Below are positions 31,125 to 43,708 of a DNA stretch of 64,000 bases, in pieces. The translations under genes and the position numbers were made by a program. The notes beneath the pieces are model-generated. The model saw only the letters and a program-made list of their open reading frames with translations. It was not told where the DNA came from and searched no databases. The stretch spans positions 175,720,994 to 175,784,993 of the forward strand of contig NC_085141.1 in the NCBI RefSeq assembly GCF_024139115.2. Direction: 5' to 3'. Each line of letters starts with the position of its first letter. Position 1 is the first letter of the stretch. The stretch is from Armigeres subalbatus (taxonomy: Eukaryota > Arthropoda > Insecta > Diptera > Culicidae).

Positions 31125-34037
31125 CCCAAGTAACACTTCTAGTCGTAAACGAGTTGTTTCAACTAAATTACAACTACTCTCATTTCCCGATTTTAGTTCT
31201 GAGATGCTATATACAACTTAATTACGACTGAAAAAGCGCAAGAGGTGGAGCGATTATAAAACATCTCGAACGTACTAAAAAATTGGTTAACGGAACTTGA
31301 TTGCAACCTATATGTGACCTTAACTTAAAACTAAAAAACACAGACCAGTTATAACTAGGTTAAAAAGAAATAGCAAAAACACAAAAAAAGAGTTTATTTT
31401 GTGTGTGTTCTCAATCTAATGCAGCTATTCAAATAATGTATAAACAAATTTAATTTGTGATGCAAAACATTATTGAAGGACTTTATAGACAAAGAAAATC
31501 AGAATTCTTCTGACAAAAAAAATCAGTGTATTTCACATATCGTCTCAAATTTTTGTGCGGCTTCAAATTTATGGTGAATATGATCGTTCTGCTTCGAAAA
31601 AAACAAACGTCCATTAGAAATTCTTGAAATTAATGATAAACTTTTGACAATAATAAAACGAACTTTCTTCTCCTTGTGCATAAAAAGTACTTAGAAGAAG
31701 CCTCTGGTGAATTACGCAATAAATCATAATTTCATTGAATATTCTTGATGAATAATTAAATATTTTTTGGAATCCTAAGTTTCGATTTCTCAATTTTTCT
31801 CCAGAAATTTTAAATTTTCAGCCATATTTAGCTTGGTAAAATCTTTACAGTAACTTCCAAAAGAGTTTCTACTTACCTGTCGTTTGTTTTTAAATTAGGC
31901 CGATATGAAAAAGAAATTATGTCTCCCCCCTATGATTTTCCGCCCAAAAAAAAAAAAATAGGCGGCAACAATAGAATTACCGGAAAATTATGAGAATTTT
32001 CGAAACATTCTAAACTAATCTAATGAGTTTTTTGATTTTTTTCGTTTTAATATTCCTCTTTCAATATACTTTATATTATATTACTGAGCTTAATATTTAT
32101 TTTATTATGCTAAATTAAAACCGTATAAAAAAGATAGATCTCGATAGAAATATATACGAAAGCTGAACGATTATATCGATTGCGTCACAACACAAAGCCA
32201 GTTTGCCGGAATGCTAGTGCTGATGATATTCCGTCATGACGCTCCGGGACAACTGGTTGGATATATTTTCACTTATGCTGACCCTTCCATGTACCTAGCT
32301 AAACATATTTCGTAAGCGCGGAAACACATAAAACACAACACACATATAAAATATGACTGTATTCTATCTTGCTAAACTAAAGAAAGTTATTAATTGCTGA
32401 CCATACAAGAGTTATAACATAAACTTGCAATATGATTGAAAGATTAAGCCTGAAATAGATAACAATACCTGAAATAAAAGCGAACAAGGATGAATATTAA
32501 CAAATCTTAAGCATACCAGCTTTTTTTTTATTTTTAACGTGACTGATTTTACTAAATTGATGTAAATTTGATTCGAGAGCCTATTTTTTCAAATCATTGA
32601 TAGTAAGCAACAAAGTTTTTGAATTTGCCAATATTTTTATTCGACACTGTTTGATTTGTGAATGCGACTTTGCAACATCAAAATAGTGTCAAAGATATGT
32701 TTTAAAACCACAAATTGGATATAAATCATAAACATGTTGACAACAAATGCAACATTTTTTATCGCTTCAGTAATAGTATTAAAACACCAAAGCACTTACA
32801 AATATGGTCCAACACAACAGCGTAGTCCATCAGGCGATTTAATTTTTCCGGGGCGATGCTAATTTATTTTGAGCTGTAGGTTGGCGACAATACTTGTATT
32901 CCTCAGGGATGGATGGCGTAGTTAATGAAAGTTATTTTGTTGCGCCAATACGTGACCATTACCAGCTAGTTAAAAAACTAGAATCCACAGTGGAATTGCT
33001 GTTTTATTGTGATTTTCTGAATGGCCTGGAATGAATATGTGTAATTCATTTCGATATATTTAATAATCTTTTTTTTGCGTAGTATTGTTGAGTTGGTTTA
33101 CAGAAAAAGTTTATTTTATTTTTATTCAAAAATGACGATTTCTGTTAGTTTTCTCCCTCATCGACTGGCGAACAGTTTTGTTTTGACGCCATTTCTTCAA
33201 CAAACTGGCCAAGTCACATTGAATATATATAGAACATCGTGACTCAGCCTTCTGAATTAGAGCTGCCATCAGATAAATGTCAGATTTCAGGCAAAATGAC
33301 TGAATTATAACTTTTTTTTGACTTATTTGGCGACTTGAGTGTGTGACTTACGATACTTTTACGCAACTTGCTTATGATTTGGAGTTTCAGCAGAACCTAC
33401 TTGTAATTGATATACAACAAGCAGGGTTTCGACTTTTCGTTTCAATGAGACCAAAGCAAGCGTTTTTCGGGCCAAGGGAAAATCTTGTTTCATTGTTTAT
33501 GTTGAGGATCATCTTTCACCCATCAATCTTTTCTCTAGAATTAGCATTGGAAGATGAACGAAAATCTTGCCTATTAGATGAAAATCCTTTTTCGTTTCAT
33601 TACTTTCATCTCTCACTCACTTTTCGCGAGAATTATCGCAGAACAATTACAAAATTGTATGGCCGCGCCGGGATTCGAACCCAGAATAGTAACAATAATA
33701 GCTGTGGGGATGCGCTTACTTTAGCCACACCACCACGCTATCTGTATGAAAGCGTTAAGTTATTTGTTCCACATAAGCTACTACCATTTGCATTGATGAT
33801 GCCACGAAAAGACTCGAATATGAAAGAAAAAGAGCAAACCAACGTTTAGCGGCAATCAAAGTGAGCGAAAATTTTTTATCACTCTCCAGGCTGTTTTTCT
33901 TTCCCGAAAAGCGATTTCTCCCCGAAAACTTTCGTGAGGGAAAATCATGTGCTCCTGAGATTGAGTGAGCATTATGAACCCTGACAACAAGTTTTGTTTA
34001 TTTTTTATTTTGATGGATGTTGCAAGTGCTACTTGGG
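31125..34037. mobile_element. 2.9-kb TA-flanked DNA element nested in RTE copy C
   Basis: The left end cccaagtaacactt and the right end (complement, cccaagtagcacttgc) form short terminal inverted repeats. TA occurs at 31123-31124 and 34038-34039, and removal restores the RTE sequence gatattatggcacg. A subterminal hairpin (agtcgtaaacgagttgt facing acaacttaattacgact) lies at 31141-31229. No transposase is recognisable; the 168-codon frame at 33343-33849 overlaps a tRNA-like segment and looks incidental. Apparently non-autonomous. Confidence 0.88.
33660..33745 (-). repeat. tRNA-like segment with B box
   Basis: On the minus strand, gtggctaaagtaagcg resembles an A box and gggttcgaatccc is a canonical B box. 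No acceptor stem pairs properly, so it is a tRNA-derived relic and not a gene. It lies inside the 2.9-kb DNA element. Confidence 0.5.
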
Positions 34038-34842
34038 TATTATGGCACGTAACTTTGAGAAGATGGAGGAAGCCTACACCAGACTGAAGAGGGAAGCTAA
34101 GCGGATCGGACTAGTCATCAACACGTCGGAGACGAAGTACATGATAGGCAGAGGTTCAAGAGAAGACAATGTGAGCCACCCACCGCGAGTTTGCATCGGT
34201 GGTGACGAAATCGAGGTGGTAGAAGAATTTGTGTACTTGGGCTCACTGGTGACTGCCGAAAATGACACCAGCAGAGAAATTCGGAGACGCATAGTGGCTG
34301 GAAATCGTACGTACTTTGGACTCCGCAAGACGCTCCGATCGAATAGAGTTCGCCGCCGTACCAAACTGACAATCTACAAAACGCTAATTAGACCGGTAGT
34401 CCTCTACGGACACGAGACCTGGACGATGCTCGTGGAGGACCAACGCGCACTTGGAGTTTTCGAAAGGAAAGTGCTGCGTACCATCTATGGTGGGGTGCAG
34501 ATGGCGGACGGTACGTGGAGGAGGCGAATGAACCACGAATTGCATCAGCTGTTGGGATAACCATCCATCGTTCACACCACGAAAATCGGACGACTGCGAT
34601 GGGCCGGGCACGTAGCCAGAATGTCGGACAGTAACCCGGTGAAAATGGTTCTCGACAACGATCCGACGGGCACAAGAAGGCGAGGTGCGCAGCGGGCAAG
34701 GTGGATCGATCAGGTGGAAGATGACTTGCGGACCCTCCGTAGACTACGTGGTTGGCGACGTGTAGCCATGGACCGAGCCGAATGGAGAAGACTCTTATAT
34801 ACCGCACAGGCCACTTTGGCCTTAGTCTGAATAAATAAATAA
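34038..34842 (+). pseudogene. RTE copy C, 3' piece
   Basis: Copy C resumes just after FADDID at IMARNFEKMEEAYTRLK. It continues through GRGSREDNVSHPPRV and LYGHETWTMLVEDQRALGVF to a stop at 34558 (taa), where gaa is expected. The C-terminal part (GHVARMSDSNPVKMVLDND, RARWIDQVEDDLRTLRRLRG) is preserved beyond it. It ends with an aataaataaataa tail (34830-34842). Apart from that stop it is the best-preserved RTE C-terminus in the window. Confidence 0.93.
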
Positions 34843-34856
34843 TGAGTAAAAATAAC
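34843..34856. repeat. Right TSD of RTE copy C
   Basis: An exact copy of the 14-bp word at 30000-30013. Confidence 0.92.
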
Positions 34857-36220
34857 TTCGCTTCTGTTGGAAGTGTTTGTAGGACACTGAATTTTATACC
34901 ATCCAACCCAGGGGAAGAATTTTGGGATGCACTCAAAGCAAAATCAAATTCTTCAATTGAGAATAGAGCAGCAATATCGACGTTAGAATTGTCGGATTCA
35001 TTGTCAACGATATACACATTGTCCGTTTCATCAATATCGGGGCATATTTTCTCGGCAAATCGAAAGATCCATTCTTCAGAATAACTTTCGACTGGGCTGG
35101 TACATTTGCTGCTATTCCGAAGCTTACGTGCAGTCGACCATAAAGATGTTAATGCAGTGTCTTTATTCAAACTATCAACAAACGATTTCCAATAATTTCT
35201 TTTTTTCTTTTTTGTAATTCGTACAAGTAAAGCTTCTAGACGTTTATACTCGATGTAGTCGTTCTTTGACCCGGATCTTCGGAATACTTTAAACATTCTG
35301 GACTTGCACGACAAAGCTTCACTACATTCTGCGTCCCACCAGATTGTAGGGGAATGTTTTGAAATACGAGTGGAAGGGATTGGTTTTGTTTGAGACTTGG
35401 ATAGTGCGTCAACAATTCCGTGAGCAAATCTAGTGTATCCTTCGTTAGGATTTACTATGTCGTGTATGTTATTGATCAATTCTAAAACTTTACGTGAAAA
35501 GGCTTTCCAATCAACATGATTCGTCAAATCATACTGAAAGCTCTGCTCCTGTAGAACCTCCTGGCTTCGAATAAGTAATTAGAATTGGGAGATGATCGCT
35601 CCCAAATGGATCATTTATTGTCTTCCAAGAACAATATAACGCAATCGTTGAAGAGCATAGGGAAAGGTCTAAGCAAGATGGTTTATTCGAAGAAGTGATT
35701 CGGGTGTGGGAATCATCGTTCAAGATGCTGAAGCGAAAATCGTTGATGATATCTAATAATATTTTTGCTCTCCCGTCATCCCTTGACGAGCCCCAAGCAA
35801 CTCCGTGGGCGTTAAAATCACCAAGAATCATACACGGCTCCGGTACAGAGTTTAGAATTTGTCTCATTGCTTCTTCACTTCATCATAAAACGAAAGAATT
35901 GAACATGTGAAATTTTTCATCTTCAGTGTGCAGCCGACCACTTCTACGGCACCAGAATTGACTAGAGAAAGAGATTGAAATTCAATACCATGGCGTATAC
36001 CCACTAGAGCGCCACCGAATGGCCGATCACGGTCTTTACGAAGAATATGGTAACCAGGAATATTTAAAAAGTTAGCATCAGTCAACCATGTTTCGCTAAT
36101 ACAAATAATATCTACATCGAGATCAGATAGCATGGCTCGTAAGCCAGTTAGTCTTGGAATGATACTTCGAGGATTCCACTGAAGAATTGACAAACAGTGC
36201 CTAGGATTACTCTTGTCCAT
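34857..36220 (-). pseudogene. I-clade ORF2, endonuclease and pre-RT region
   Basis: On the minus strand, an APE-type endonuclease starts at about 36220 (SILQWNPRSI, DIICISETWL). It continues after a frameshift near 35866 (MILGDFNAHGVAWGSS, PSCLDLSLCS, FGSDHLPILI) and, after another near 35528, runs into the linker (NHVDWKAFSRKVLELI, WWDAECSEAL) and the conserved block just before the RT (SSPGLDGIKFSVLQTLP). The frame is then cut by RTE copy C and resumes at 29999. The endonuclease would nick the target DNA to prime reverse transcription. Confidence 0.92.
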
Positions 36221-37440
36221 TTACTGAACGGAAAAGATCAACCAGTGGCGAAAGGAGGGGCAGAAGGGACTTAAGCATTTCCCAGAGCTTCGATAGTATG
36301 GGGGCAACAGATTCAATCACTTTGCACAATGAAGAATTGATACCGAATAAGTTACACAGCGATTTCAATGTTTTCACTAAATAATCATCAACTGTCTCTG
36401 TATGTTCTACTTTTTTGAAACCCGGGACATCTTTTGTGTGTGGTAACGGTGGAAATTGTTCGGAAGCCAATATCGGAAAGGATCGCTCCGATTTTTTGAC
36501 CGAAATAGGTGTGCTACTTACGGTACCAGAATTAGCCTTTCGTTTTTTCGGATGATTGTAGCTACAATGTGCTACACCCTCGAGATCATTTACAACCACA
36601 GACTCCAACTCATTATCGAGAAGAGCAAATGGGTTTGCCGTTGGAATGGGATCATTTGTCATTTTCAATAGATCGACTCGAGTAACTTTGCTACGAGCCA
36701 TCACTTTGTTTCTAACCCGTTTTTTCGCATCTTGATAGGCTTTGCATGTGGTAACGGAATCGTGGACCCCTTTGCAAAGATTGCACGTGTTCTCGTTAAT
36801 CGTGCATTTCGAAGATTCGTGATTATCACCACATTTGATGCATTTAATTTTGTTTGTACAAAACTTTTCTGTGTGACCGAACATGTTACATCGGGCGCAG
36901 AGCATGACTTTGGGAGTATAGATTCGAACAGGGATTAGAACTTTACTGATGCATGCAAAATCCGGAATCATGGTTCCCGCAAATGTGATTCTGAGGGCAT
37001 TCGAGGGTATCCTGCTTGTTTTGTCAGCGCCAAGCATGCTTAGCCTCTCGCAATCCAAAATCGACACTGAAGGAATTGCTCTGTTACGGAACCTTCCCTC
37101 TCCTTGACTCATTACCTTATTGGGGGCCAAAGCCTCGTCGGTACACTCCATCAAACCGTTGCATTCTAACCACTGCGTTTGCCTCCTCTCGTTTCGACAG
37201 GATGACTCTGACCTTGAACACATTTATTTTTTTTTACTTCTTTGATGGAGGAGAATTTACTATAAAGTTCTGCTGAGATCAACAAAACTTTGAGCGGCGT
37301 TGAAATTTTGCGGAAATATACCACGAAAGGGCCCTGAGAACCGACTGGGTATTCCCTGATTCTAGGAGATCGTTGCAGTTGTTCGGATTTGTCCGAATTA
37401 CTGTCCTCATCTCCTTCCTCGTCCATTGCAACAATGGACG
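36207..37440 (-). pseudogene. I-clade ORF1 (gag-like) with zinc knuckles
   Basis: The minus-strand frame starts near MDEEGDEDSNSDKSEQL (about 37427) with an RRM-like segment, GPFVVYFRKISTPLKV. After a frameshift near 37190 it continues to three Cys-His knuckles (CARCNMFGHTEKFC, CIKCGDNHESSKC, CNLCKGVHDSVTTC). The C-terminal part is hydrophobic/leucine-rich and ends near 36209, overlapping the ORF2 start by a few bases. ORF1 proteins bind element RNA. The frameshift makes it a pseudogene. Confidence 0.9.
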
Positions 37441-37629
37441 TGCAGAATCTAGCACACAATGGGTGGTACACACAGACTCGATAGTGAGCCTTTCTATTCT
37501 ACTGCGAACAAGGGATACTTAGCTTGCTACGATGCTGCTCCAAACAATAGACTGCTAACTAAAAAGTTGCTAAAAAAAATTGTTACGAGAGAAATGGAAA
37601 ACACCTCTGCTGCCGACAACTGTTGAGCG
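37441..37629. other. Probable I-element 5' leader and flank
   Basis: There is no coding sequence. It likely contains the 5' untranslated region of the I-clade element, but its exact 5' end and TSD could not be located. Confidence 0.35.
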
Positions 37630-38250
37630 AAGACTGACGTGCGATAATGATGTTGCGTGAAAATGCGTATTGCAGCTGCAAATAGGGCTTATTACGGACT
37701 TCATAACCAGCTTAAGTCCCGTAGTCTGCAAACGAAAACAAAACTCGCGATGTATACTACTCTGATTCTTCCGGTGGCTTTATACGGCCATGAAACATTT
37801 ACGTTAAAGGAGGCTGATCGGAGAGCTTTCGGAGTGTTTGAGCGTAAGGTGCTGCGGACCATCCTCGGCGGTAACAAATAGAACGGTATCTGGCGGCGTC
37901 GCATGAATCACGAATTGTACCAGGTATATAAAGGGCTGGATATTGTTAAGCTTATACAACACGGCAGACTACGGTGGGCTGGTCACGCTGTTCGTATGCC
38001 GGAGGAACGTCAAGCGAAGATAATATTTAGTAGAGAACCCGGAAGAGGCCGCAGGCTTTGTGGAAGGCCGCGTACACGATGGCTTTTTGCTGTTGAAGAG
38101 GACCTGAGAGCGCTCAATGTTCAGGGCGACTGGAAACGATTGACCCAGGATCGAGTCCAGTGGAGAAGGATACTCCATTCGGCGTAGGTTCATCGAAGAG
38201 CTGTAGCCCATCAAGTATCAAGTAAGGTTGGCCCTTTTCATGGTATGATG
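37630..38250 (+). pseudogene. Second RTE-type family, C-terminal RT fragment
   Basis: The frame encodes the post-catalytic RT tail: MRIAAANRAYYGLHNQL, LILPVALYGHETFTLKEADR, AFGVFERKVLRTILGG. After one in-frame stop (37879-37881) come RRRMNHELYQVYKGLDIVKL, GRLRWAGHAVRMPEERQAK and GRPRTRWLFAVEEDLRALN. It resembles the RTE copies in domain order but differs in sequence, so it is a distinct family. It is 5'-truncated and the catalytic motif is missing. No TSD was located. Confidence 0.85.
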
Positions 38251-38694
38251 TTGATGAAAAATACTTTACTTAGGCTGCCCTGTACATCACACGTTAATCC
38301 TAGTTGCTCATCTTTCGAAGTGAGAGGGAAAGATTGAGCGGGAAGACTGCTACCAGTGAATAAGTATATATACTGTGGACACGTGATATGATTTGGGAGT
38401 ATGCTAGGTTTTGTTGGTCAGGATTGTACGATTGTGGTTGTTGTCTTCGGAGGTTAGACAATTAGTGTTTGTGGTCTGTAACGCATGTTCCTAGTTCGTT
38501 GAACCTAAAATTGGTTCAGAAACCAGTCTTTAGTCGGGCAATAAAACACGACGGGTGGTCCTTTTCGGAGCCATTCATTAAACAAACACGCTAACTCTCA
38601 CCTACCCAGTAACTGAGTAAAATTGTATTGCCCTCTCTTTTCTTCCCACGAAAATTTTACTCAATTTCCGTCAAAAGCAGACTACTCAGACTAC
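38251..38694. other. Unassigned
   Basis: No recognised gene or repeat in these ~440 bases. Confidence 0.5.
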
Positions 38695-38696
38695 TA

Positions 38697-38899
38697 CCGT
38701 CGTCAGGGGTGACAATGGGTCTGGGGGGTGAGAATGGGTCAGCGCCTTCACCAACAGTCTGGTGGTCAGTTAACAAAATCGTTCAAAAAGGTTTCTAAGA
38801 ATTCAGTTTTCTGAAAAATTAAATCTACAAACATTCTATGTAGTTGAAACAGTGACCCATTCTCACCCCCATTTGACCCATTGTCACCCCTCACGACGG
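38697..38899. mobile_element. 203-bp TA-flanked MITE with tandem sub-motifs
   Basis: The left end ccgtcgtcaggggtgacaat and the right end (complement, ccgtcgtgaggggtgacaat) form about 45-bp terminal repeats. TA flanks at 38695-38696 and 38900-38901. Each arm contains two copies of a gggtgaCAATGGGTC/gggtgaGAATGGGTC motif. Non-coding. Confidence 0.92.
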
Positions 38900-38901
38900 T
38901 A

Positions 38902-40646
38902 GACCTAGAAATTGATTAAATCTATCCACTTAAAAAAGTGATCCAGTGTACAATAACTTATCAACAAATGTTCAACAACAACTAGTTGTAGGTACCTGTA
39001 CCTGCTTCGCTAACTCCAAGACCAAATCGTCGAACTCCAAGTTCCTTAAATTTGTGTGTCATTGAGGCAGTATTTCTAGGAATATTCGTCTGATTGGGAC
39101 AATTTGAAGTTAAATGACTTGTATGATGCTCGTCTATGAGACAGTTCTAACTCAGCTCCAGAAATATACAGGATCAAAATCTAAATTCAATCATACAATG
39201 GTGAGATGTCTTAAGGATAATAAGTTCTGTCAGTTACTTGATGAGTTCCATCATTGACAATGAGTATTGCAAAAAATTATGAAGTGGATTATTTTTTATC
39301 AATGTGCTTCACATAACGAACAAAACAAAGCCTTCCGAGAATCACACAGTTTCAGGTCACTCATCCTATTCTACCTAGGTTGAGTACCTACAACAGCTTT
39401 TTAGTTGGTAATATACTTTCTATCACCAAGAAATGAGATGGTGGAATAAAAATAAATTTCAACGACCTTGTTCACCTTTTTTCAATAGTTTCGAATATTG
39501 GCTCCATATCTAAATTCACGAAAATTCATTCCACATTTTTTCCGCACCTGCAAATATTGCGACCTGTACTTTCCTCATACAAACTTCTTGGATTTTCTAT
39601 GCCAGTCAAGAGACGTCTGGTAAGAAGTCACGTTTGATGTTGTTTGTACTCTTATCATGTCGTTCCGATCCACGTTATGTAACACAGCATCGAACGTCGT
39701 ATGGATTGGCTTCATATTACACCGCAGAAGGCATCCACGCTTGCGTTGAACAATATCGTTGATACAGCAACTAAATTGTATGGCATGAAAGTCAATAATC
39801 ATAAATTTGGCATTTTATTCACCGCAACGAGTTGAAATTTCTCGTTCGTGATCACTCTGCTGTATCTCTACTTTGTTGCGCTTAAAGTACTGCAATCTCC
39901 GTGACTCGATTAACCAACTCAACTGTAAACTGTAAAGTACGATGCCACACGCTTCAAGAGTTACGACGCAGCTGAAATAATTCGTCTTATTTTCTTATAA
40001 TTAAAGTGCAGCTTTTTGTGTGATAAATTAGCGTAATTTATCATTCTTCCCACCCGTACAACTTTCGAGTTAATTGATATCGCGCGCAAAACCCACATTC
40101 TGACCCCGTCTGGCACGGCATAGACGGTGTGAATAACCACAGAATACGAGCCACCAAACCCACGAAAGAAGAATTTATGATAGGTGCTGATAGCATTATC
40201 CTCACTGGCGTACCGCCATGTCGAACGGAACTCGGTGACAAAGGCGACGTCGAAAATTGATTCACTTTGGAGACAACCACCACCACCGCCACCGCCAAGA
40301 CACTGGGCAGAGCTATATCACCTGCTTGAAGTTCTATTTAAGCCACCTGCCCCCATTAAGACTATCAGCGATCAGCAGGAGCAAGCAAAAGTCCACCGAA
40401 GCGTGGGAAAATTATCCCCATTTTCGGTAGCCATTCATTCTAGTGGGATAATAGTGACACTAATACTTCATTCGATAGGGTGGCCGACCAAGTTTCTATT
40501 TGGTGGAATCCCTATAGGAGTTCGGATGTGATATCTCTTCGATATAACGTACACGATATCAATTTCCAGTCCAGTTCCACTTCTCGATGAAGGTTTTCGG
40601 TTGATTAGAGTTTCCTCTATATTAGAGTAGTTCGAATTTTGAGAAT

Positions 40647-40679
<33 letters not shown>

Positions 40680-42293
40680 GTCCCGCCACATACCCCTACA
40701 AAGGTTTTAGCTAGACGATTTATCTTTAAGATAATTGAATTATTATAAAATTGAAAATTCTCAGCCCCCAGAAATCACTTGGAAAATATTGCTTGTAAAT
40801 AGAAATTTGTTTGCGAAATAAAAATGAGTCCATTTTTTATTTCTTGTATATTTCTTGGAGAAATATTGGCTTAGCTCGTTTTTGTTCTATTGCCTCATTT
40901 TAAGAACAAATATTCCGAAATTCGGAGACAATATTATTCGATGTTTGGAGAATAAATATTTTGCTAAAACATGCGCACAAGTAAATCAACTTCTCGCAGT
41001 AGTGAGGACGTGATTGAAAATGGGTTTTTGGGTTTTGCAAAATTATATCTTGGGAAAAATAAACCCAAGAGAACAGAAGAAAAACTCTCACCCAACTCCA
41101 CCGACCGATTTAGTTTTTCAGTTTTCTTTGTTTTTTCCTATGCATTGCAGATTTCTAATCTCTCACAAATAAAAATAAATTGAGAAAGTTTTGGTATCAA
41201 TGGTTGGTATTTTAATATTCTAAAATAAAATTATTTAAAGCCGCGATAATACACTCAATCTGGTCACCCAGTGCCTCACACGTGCTGTTCTACCGCGATT
41301 CAATCCCACAGCAGTAGAAGCAATCATCCAACAGTAGACGAACAGGGAGCTCCACACATGCTGTCGTCGCATAAATGACTACGGTGGTAACAGTCGATAA
41401 AAATCACATTTCGTCTAGACGGATTTCATAAATTTTAAGGAAATACGACGTGATTAAGGTGCAATAGCTATGCGAATTTGATGCCCTGGGAAAATCGTTT
41501 ACTGTAAGGAGAAGTTATTGGAATAGTTTGCATGGATGTCATTCAGACGGTTCCCTCCTCTGGATATGCTGGTTTAGGGAGTGTTTTCTCCCTAGAAGCC
41601 GCATCTGGCGTGATGATTGTTTAAATTTTAATTTGAAAATAGGTAGAGACTCGATACAACAAGAACATTTTATCACTTGAATCCAAATTTGCTATAATAA
41701 AAACTCACACTGCAAAATTAGAAATTTTCCATGATTCATTAGGAAATTGCCAAACAAATAAATCATGGTGGAAGCAACTAAACGAGAGAGAATTTCTATG
41801 AACCAAAATGATATTAACAATTCTGAACGTAAAAAAAATCCTCATCAAATAAAATCAAACTTTACCATCGGAAGAAATGCAAATTTTCCACAAATAAATA
41901 AAAACTAGCAATCAATAATCCCAAAACTTGTTTTTACTGTTTTTCATTGTTCTACAGAACACAAAGAAAATATGACTATTACTGGTAATGAAATCAATAA
42001 AACTAATGTGGTGGGCTTCATGGCCGTTTTCAATCGTTTAAACGCATGTGCCGTGGAGGTGGGTTTGATTATTGATTCTAAATACTCACGCTCCTCTAAT
42101 GTGAACGTGTACTATATCACAATATCACAGCTCATCGTCGTAAATTGTGCCGTCCAACTGAAAATCACTGTTTTTCGATGTTTCTGCATAGATTTTCCAT
42201 ATAAACATCCAACGATTTTAGCACCGACCAAACGTTGACGATTTGGCTGACCGATTTCGTCCAGAGCATCAGGGCAGCAAATAGAACCGAACA
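38902..42293. other. Unassigned; possible host regulatory or exonic DNA
   Basis: I see no recognised transposon. A minus-strand frame across about 39970-40317 is open and protein-like (FDVAFVTEFRSTWRYASE), with a good donor (cca|gtgagg, near 40204) but a poor acceptor. A plus-strand tatttaag box (40334-40341) sits about 30 bp before an atcagcg initiator-like site. Neither is strong. The remainder is AT-rich. Confidence 0.35.
40647..40681. repeat. (GAT)n microsatellite
   Basis: About eleven uninterrupted gat triplets. Confidence 0.97.
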
Positions 42294-42300
42294 AGAGGAC

Positions 42301-42542
42301 GGCCCTCCTTAGCCGTGCGGTAAGACGCGCGGCTACAAAGCAAGACCATGCTGAGGGTGACTGAGTTCGATTCCCGGTGCCGGTCTAGACAGTTTTCGGA
42401 TTGGAAATTGTCTCGACTTCCCTGGGCATGGAAGTATCATAGAAACCTCGCAATTAATAACTGTGGAAGTGCTTAATGAACACTAAGCTGTGAGGCAGCT
42501 CTGTCCCAGTGTGGGGATGTAATGTCAATAAGAAAAAGAAGA
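42301..42542 (+). mobile_element. Feilai-like SINE with internal deletion
   Basis: It starts ggccctccttagccgtgcgg, has a B box (agttcgattccc) and ends in aataagaaaaagaag. TSD agaggacggccc lies at 42294-42305 and 42543-42554 (overlapping the first SINE bases). Compared with the copy at 60.2 kb it lacks about 46 bp between gtatcat and agaaacctcg. Confidence 0.92.
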
Positions 42543-42554
42543 AGAGGACGGCCC

Positions 42555-43708
42555 ATCAAAAAAATATCATTAAAGTGTTTTCCACACTAATTTGAGCCAC
42601 CCTAATACTGAAAAACACTGCTTGGGAAAATTCAGGCCTGAAAGGGTAAAAGAAGGCAACAAAAAGTTAAAATTATTGCTTCAAAGCGCTTATCGCTATT
42701 TTTCCTTTTCTAATAAACGAGAAAGAAGTTTAGAGCACTTCCAACAATGTTAATTGTTATGTCAAGATTTAAGTACTTGCTCTGTTCACTCCTTCATGAA
42801 ATGTTTCTTCTGCCGAATCTTGCCCTGCCCTTCAACATTGCCCGCATGGCGCATAAGTATCTATAGGATAGTTCATGACTAATGGCGTTCTGTCAGACAT
42901 TGTATAAACCATACTCAATGGCAAAGAAGTTGAGAAAACTCCCAACCCTCGAAAAATCTCAAATGGAATTCGGTGCCGCTAGGTCATTCAAGTGAACATA
43001 ATTGTTGTTTCCGTTGAATGAGAGCCTGAAGCTCTTTGTTCATAGAAAACCATTTTGGAAACGCTCAAATTTACATTTCTTTCCCGTTGATAACATTTGT
43101 CAAAACTGAAAATATGATAATATGTCTTGCAATATTTTGAAATTGTATCAATTCATGAGAATATGCATTCAAGACATAAGAAAGTCGGTAAGCATGCTCA
43201 AGAACATGCATTTGCTCATACCATCTAATTCAATTAGTTATAACTTTGAAAACAGAAAACAACAACTTTTATTCGACTTCATTAATGAAGAGAAGCAATC
43301 CAAATATTCCCATTGAAACTTTTCTGCTACACAAATAGTTCTTCGACTCAGTAGCAGCAGCAGCAGCATTTTCTCTGAACTGCCAAGTGCCAACAAACTT
43401 CGACCTCCGGTGGCTATCTGGTATGTAGTGTGCCATCATATTCATTATTACTTGAAGGGTTCTTTATAGCAAGTACAAATTCCGCCAGATAGAACAGGAT
43501 AATTAAAAAAATCAGAAGGCCGATACACTTCCTGGTACAGAACAGACCAAACAGCATCAATTATCCTCTTGTATTTTCCTTTCCTAGCAGTAGCTTCGTT
43601 TGGTTTCAACAGCTGCATTGTAGAGGAATCAAGTGTTTAAATTATTTATAGATTTTGAAGCACAACCGAGCTGGTATCTGAATATGCAGTAGCATTAGAA
43701 GCACTTAC
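42555..43708. other. Intronic/unassigned sequence
   Basis: No recognised element. A short cag microsatellite (43353-43370) is present. If the exon at 43709 is real, this is the start of the next intron of that gene. Confidence 0.45.

Noticed and set aside
33343..33849. 168-codon frame inside the 2.9-kb DNA element
   Set aside because: It crosses a tRNA-like segment and has no transposase motifs (no DDE/DDD spacing that I can see).
28468..37223. A host gene with nuclease, RT and zinc-finger domains
   Set aside because: Domain order, nested insertions and frameshifts show a retrotransposon.
39970..40320. Minus-strand protein-like frame with FDVAFVTEFRSTWRYASE
   Set aside because: The donor is good but the acceptor is poor and the frame starts with a Gly run from a ccaccg microsatellite. 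It is not strong enough to call as the next exon of the host gene without transcript data.
40330..40370. tatttaag box with downstream atcagcg as a core promoter
   Set aside because: Spacing is right but no open frame or splice donor follows. Such words are common in AT-rich DNA.
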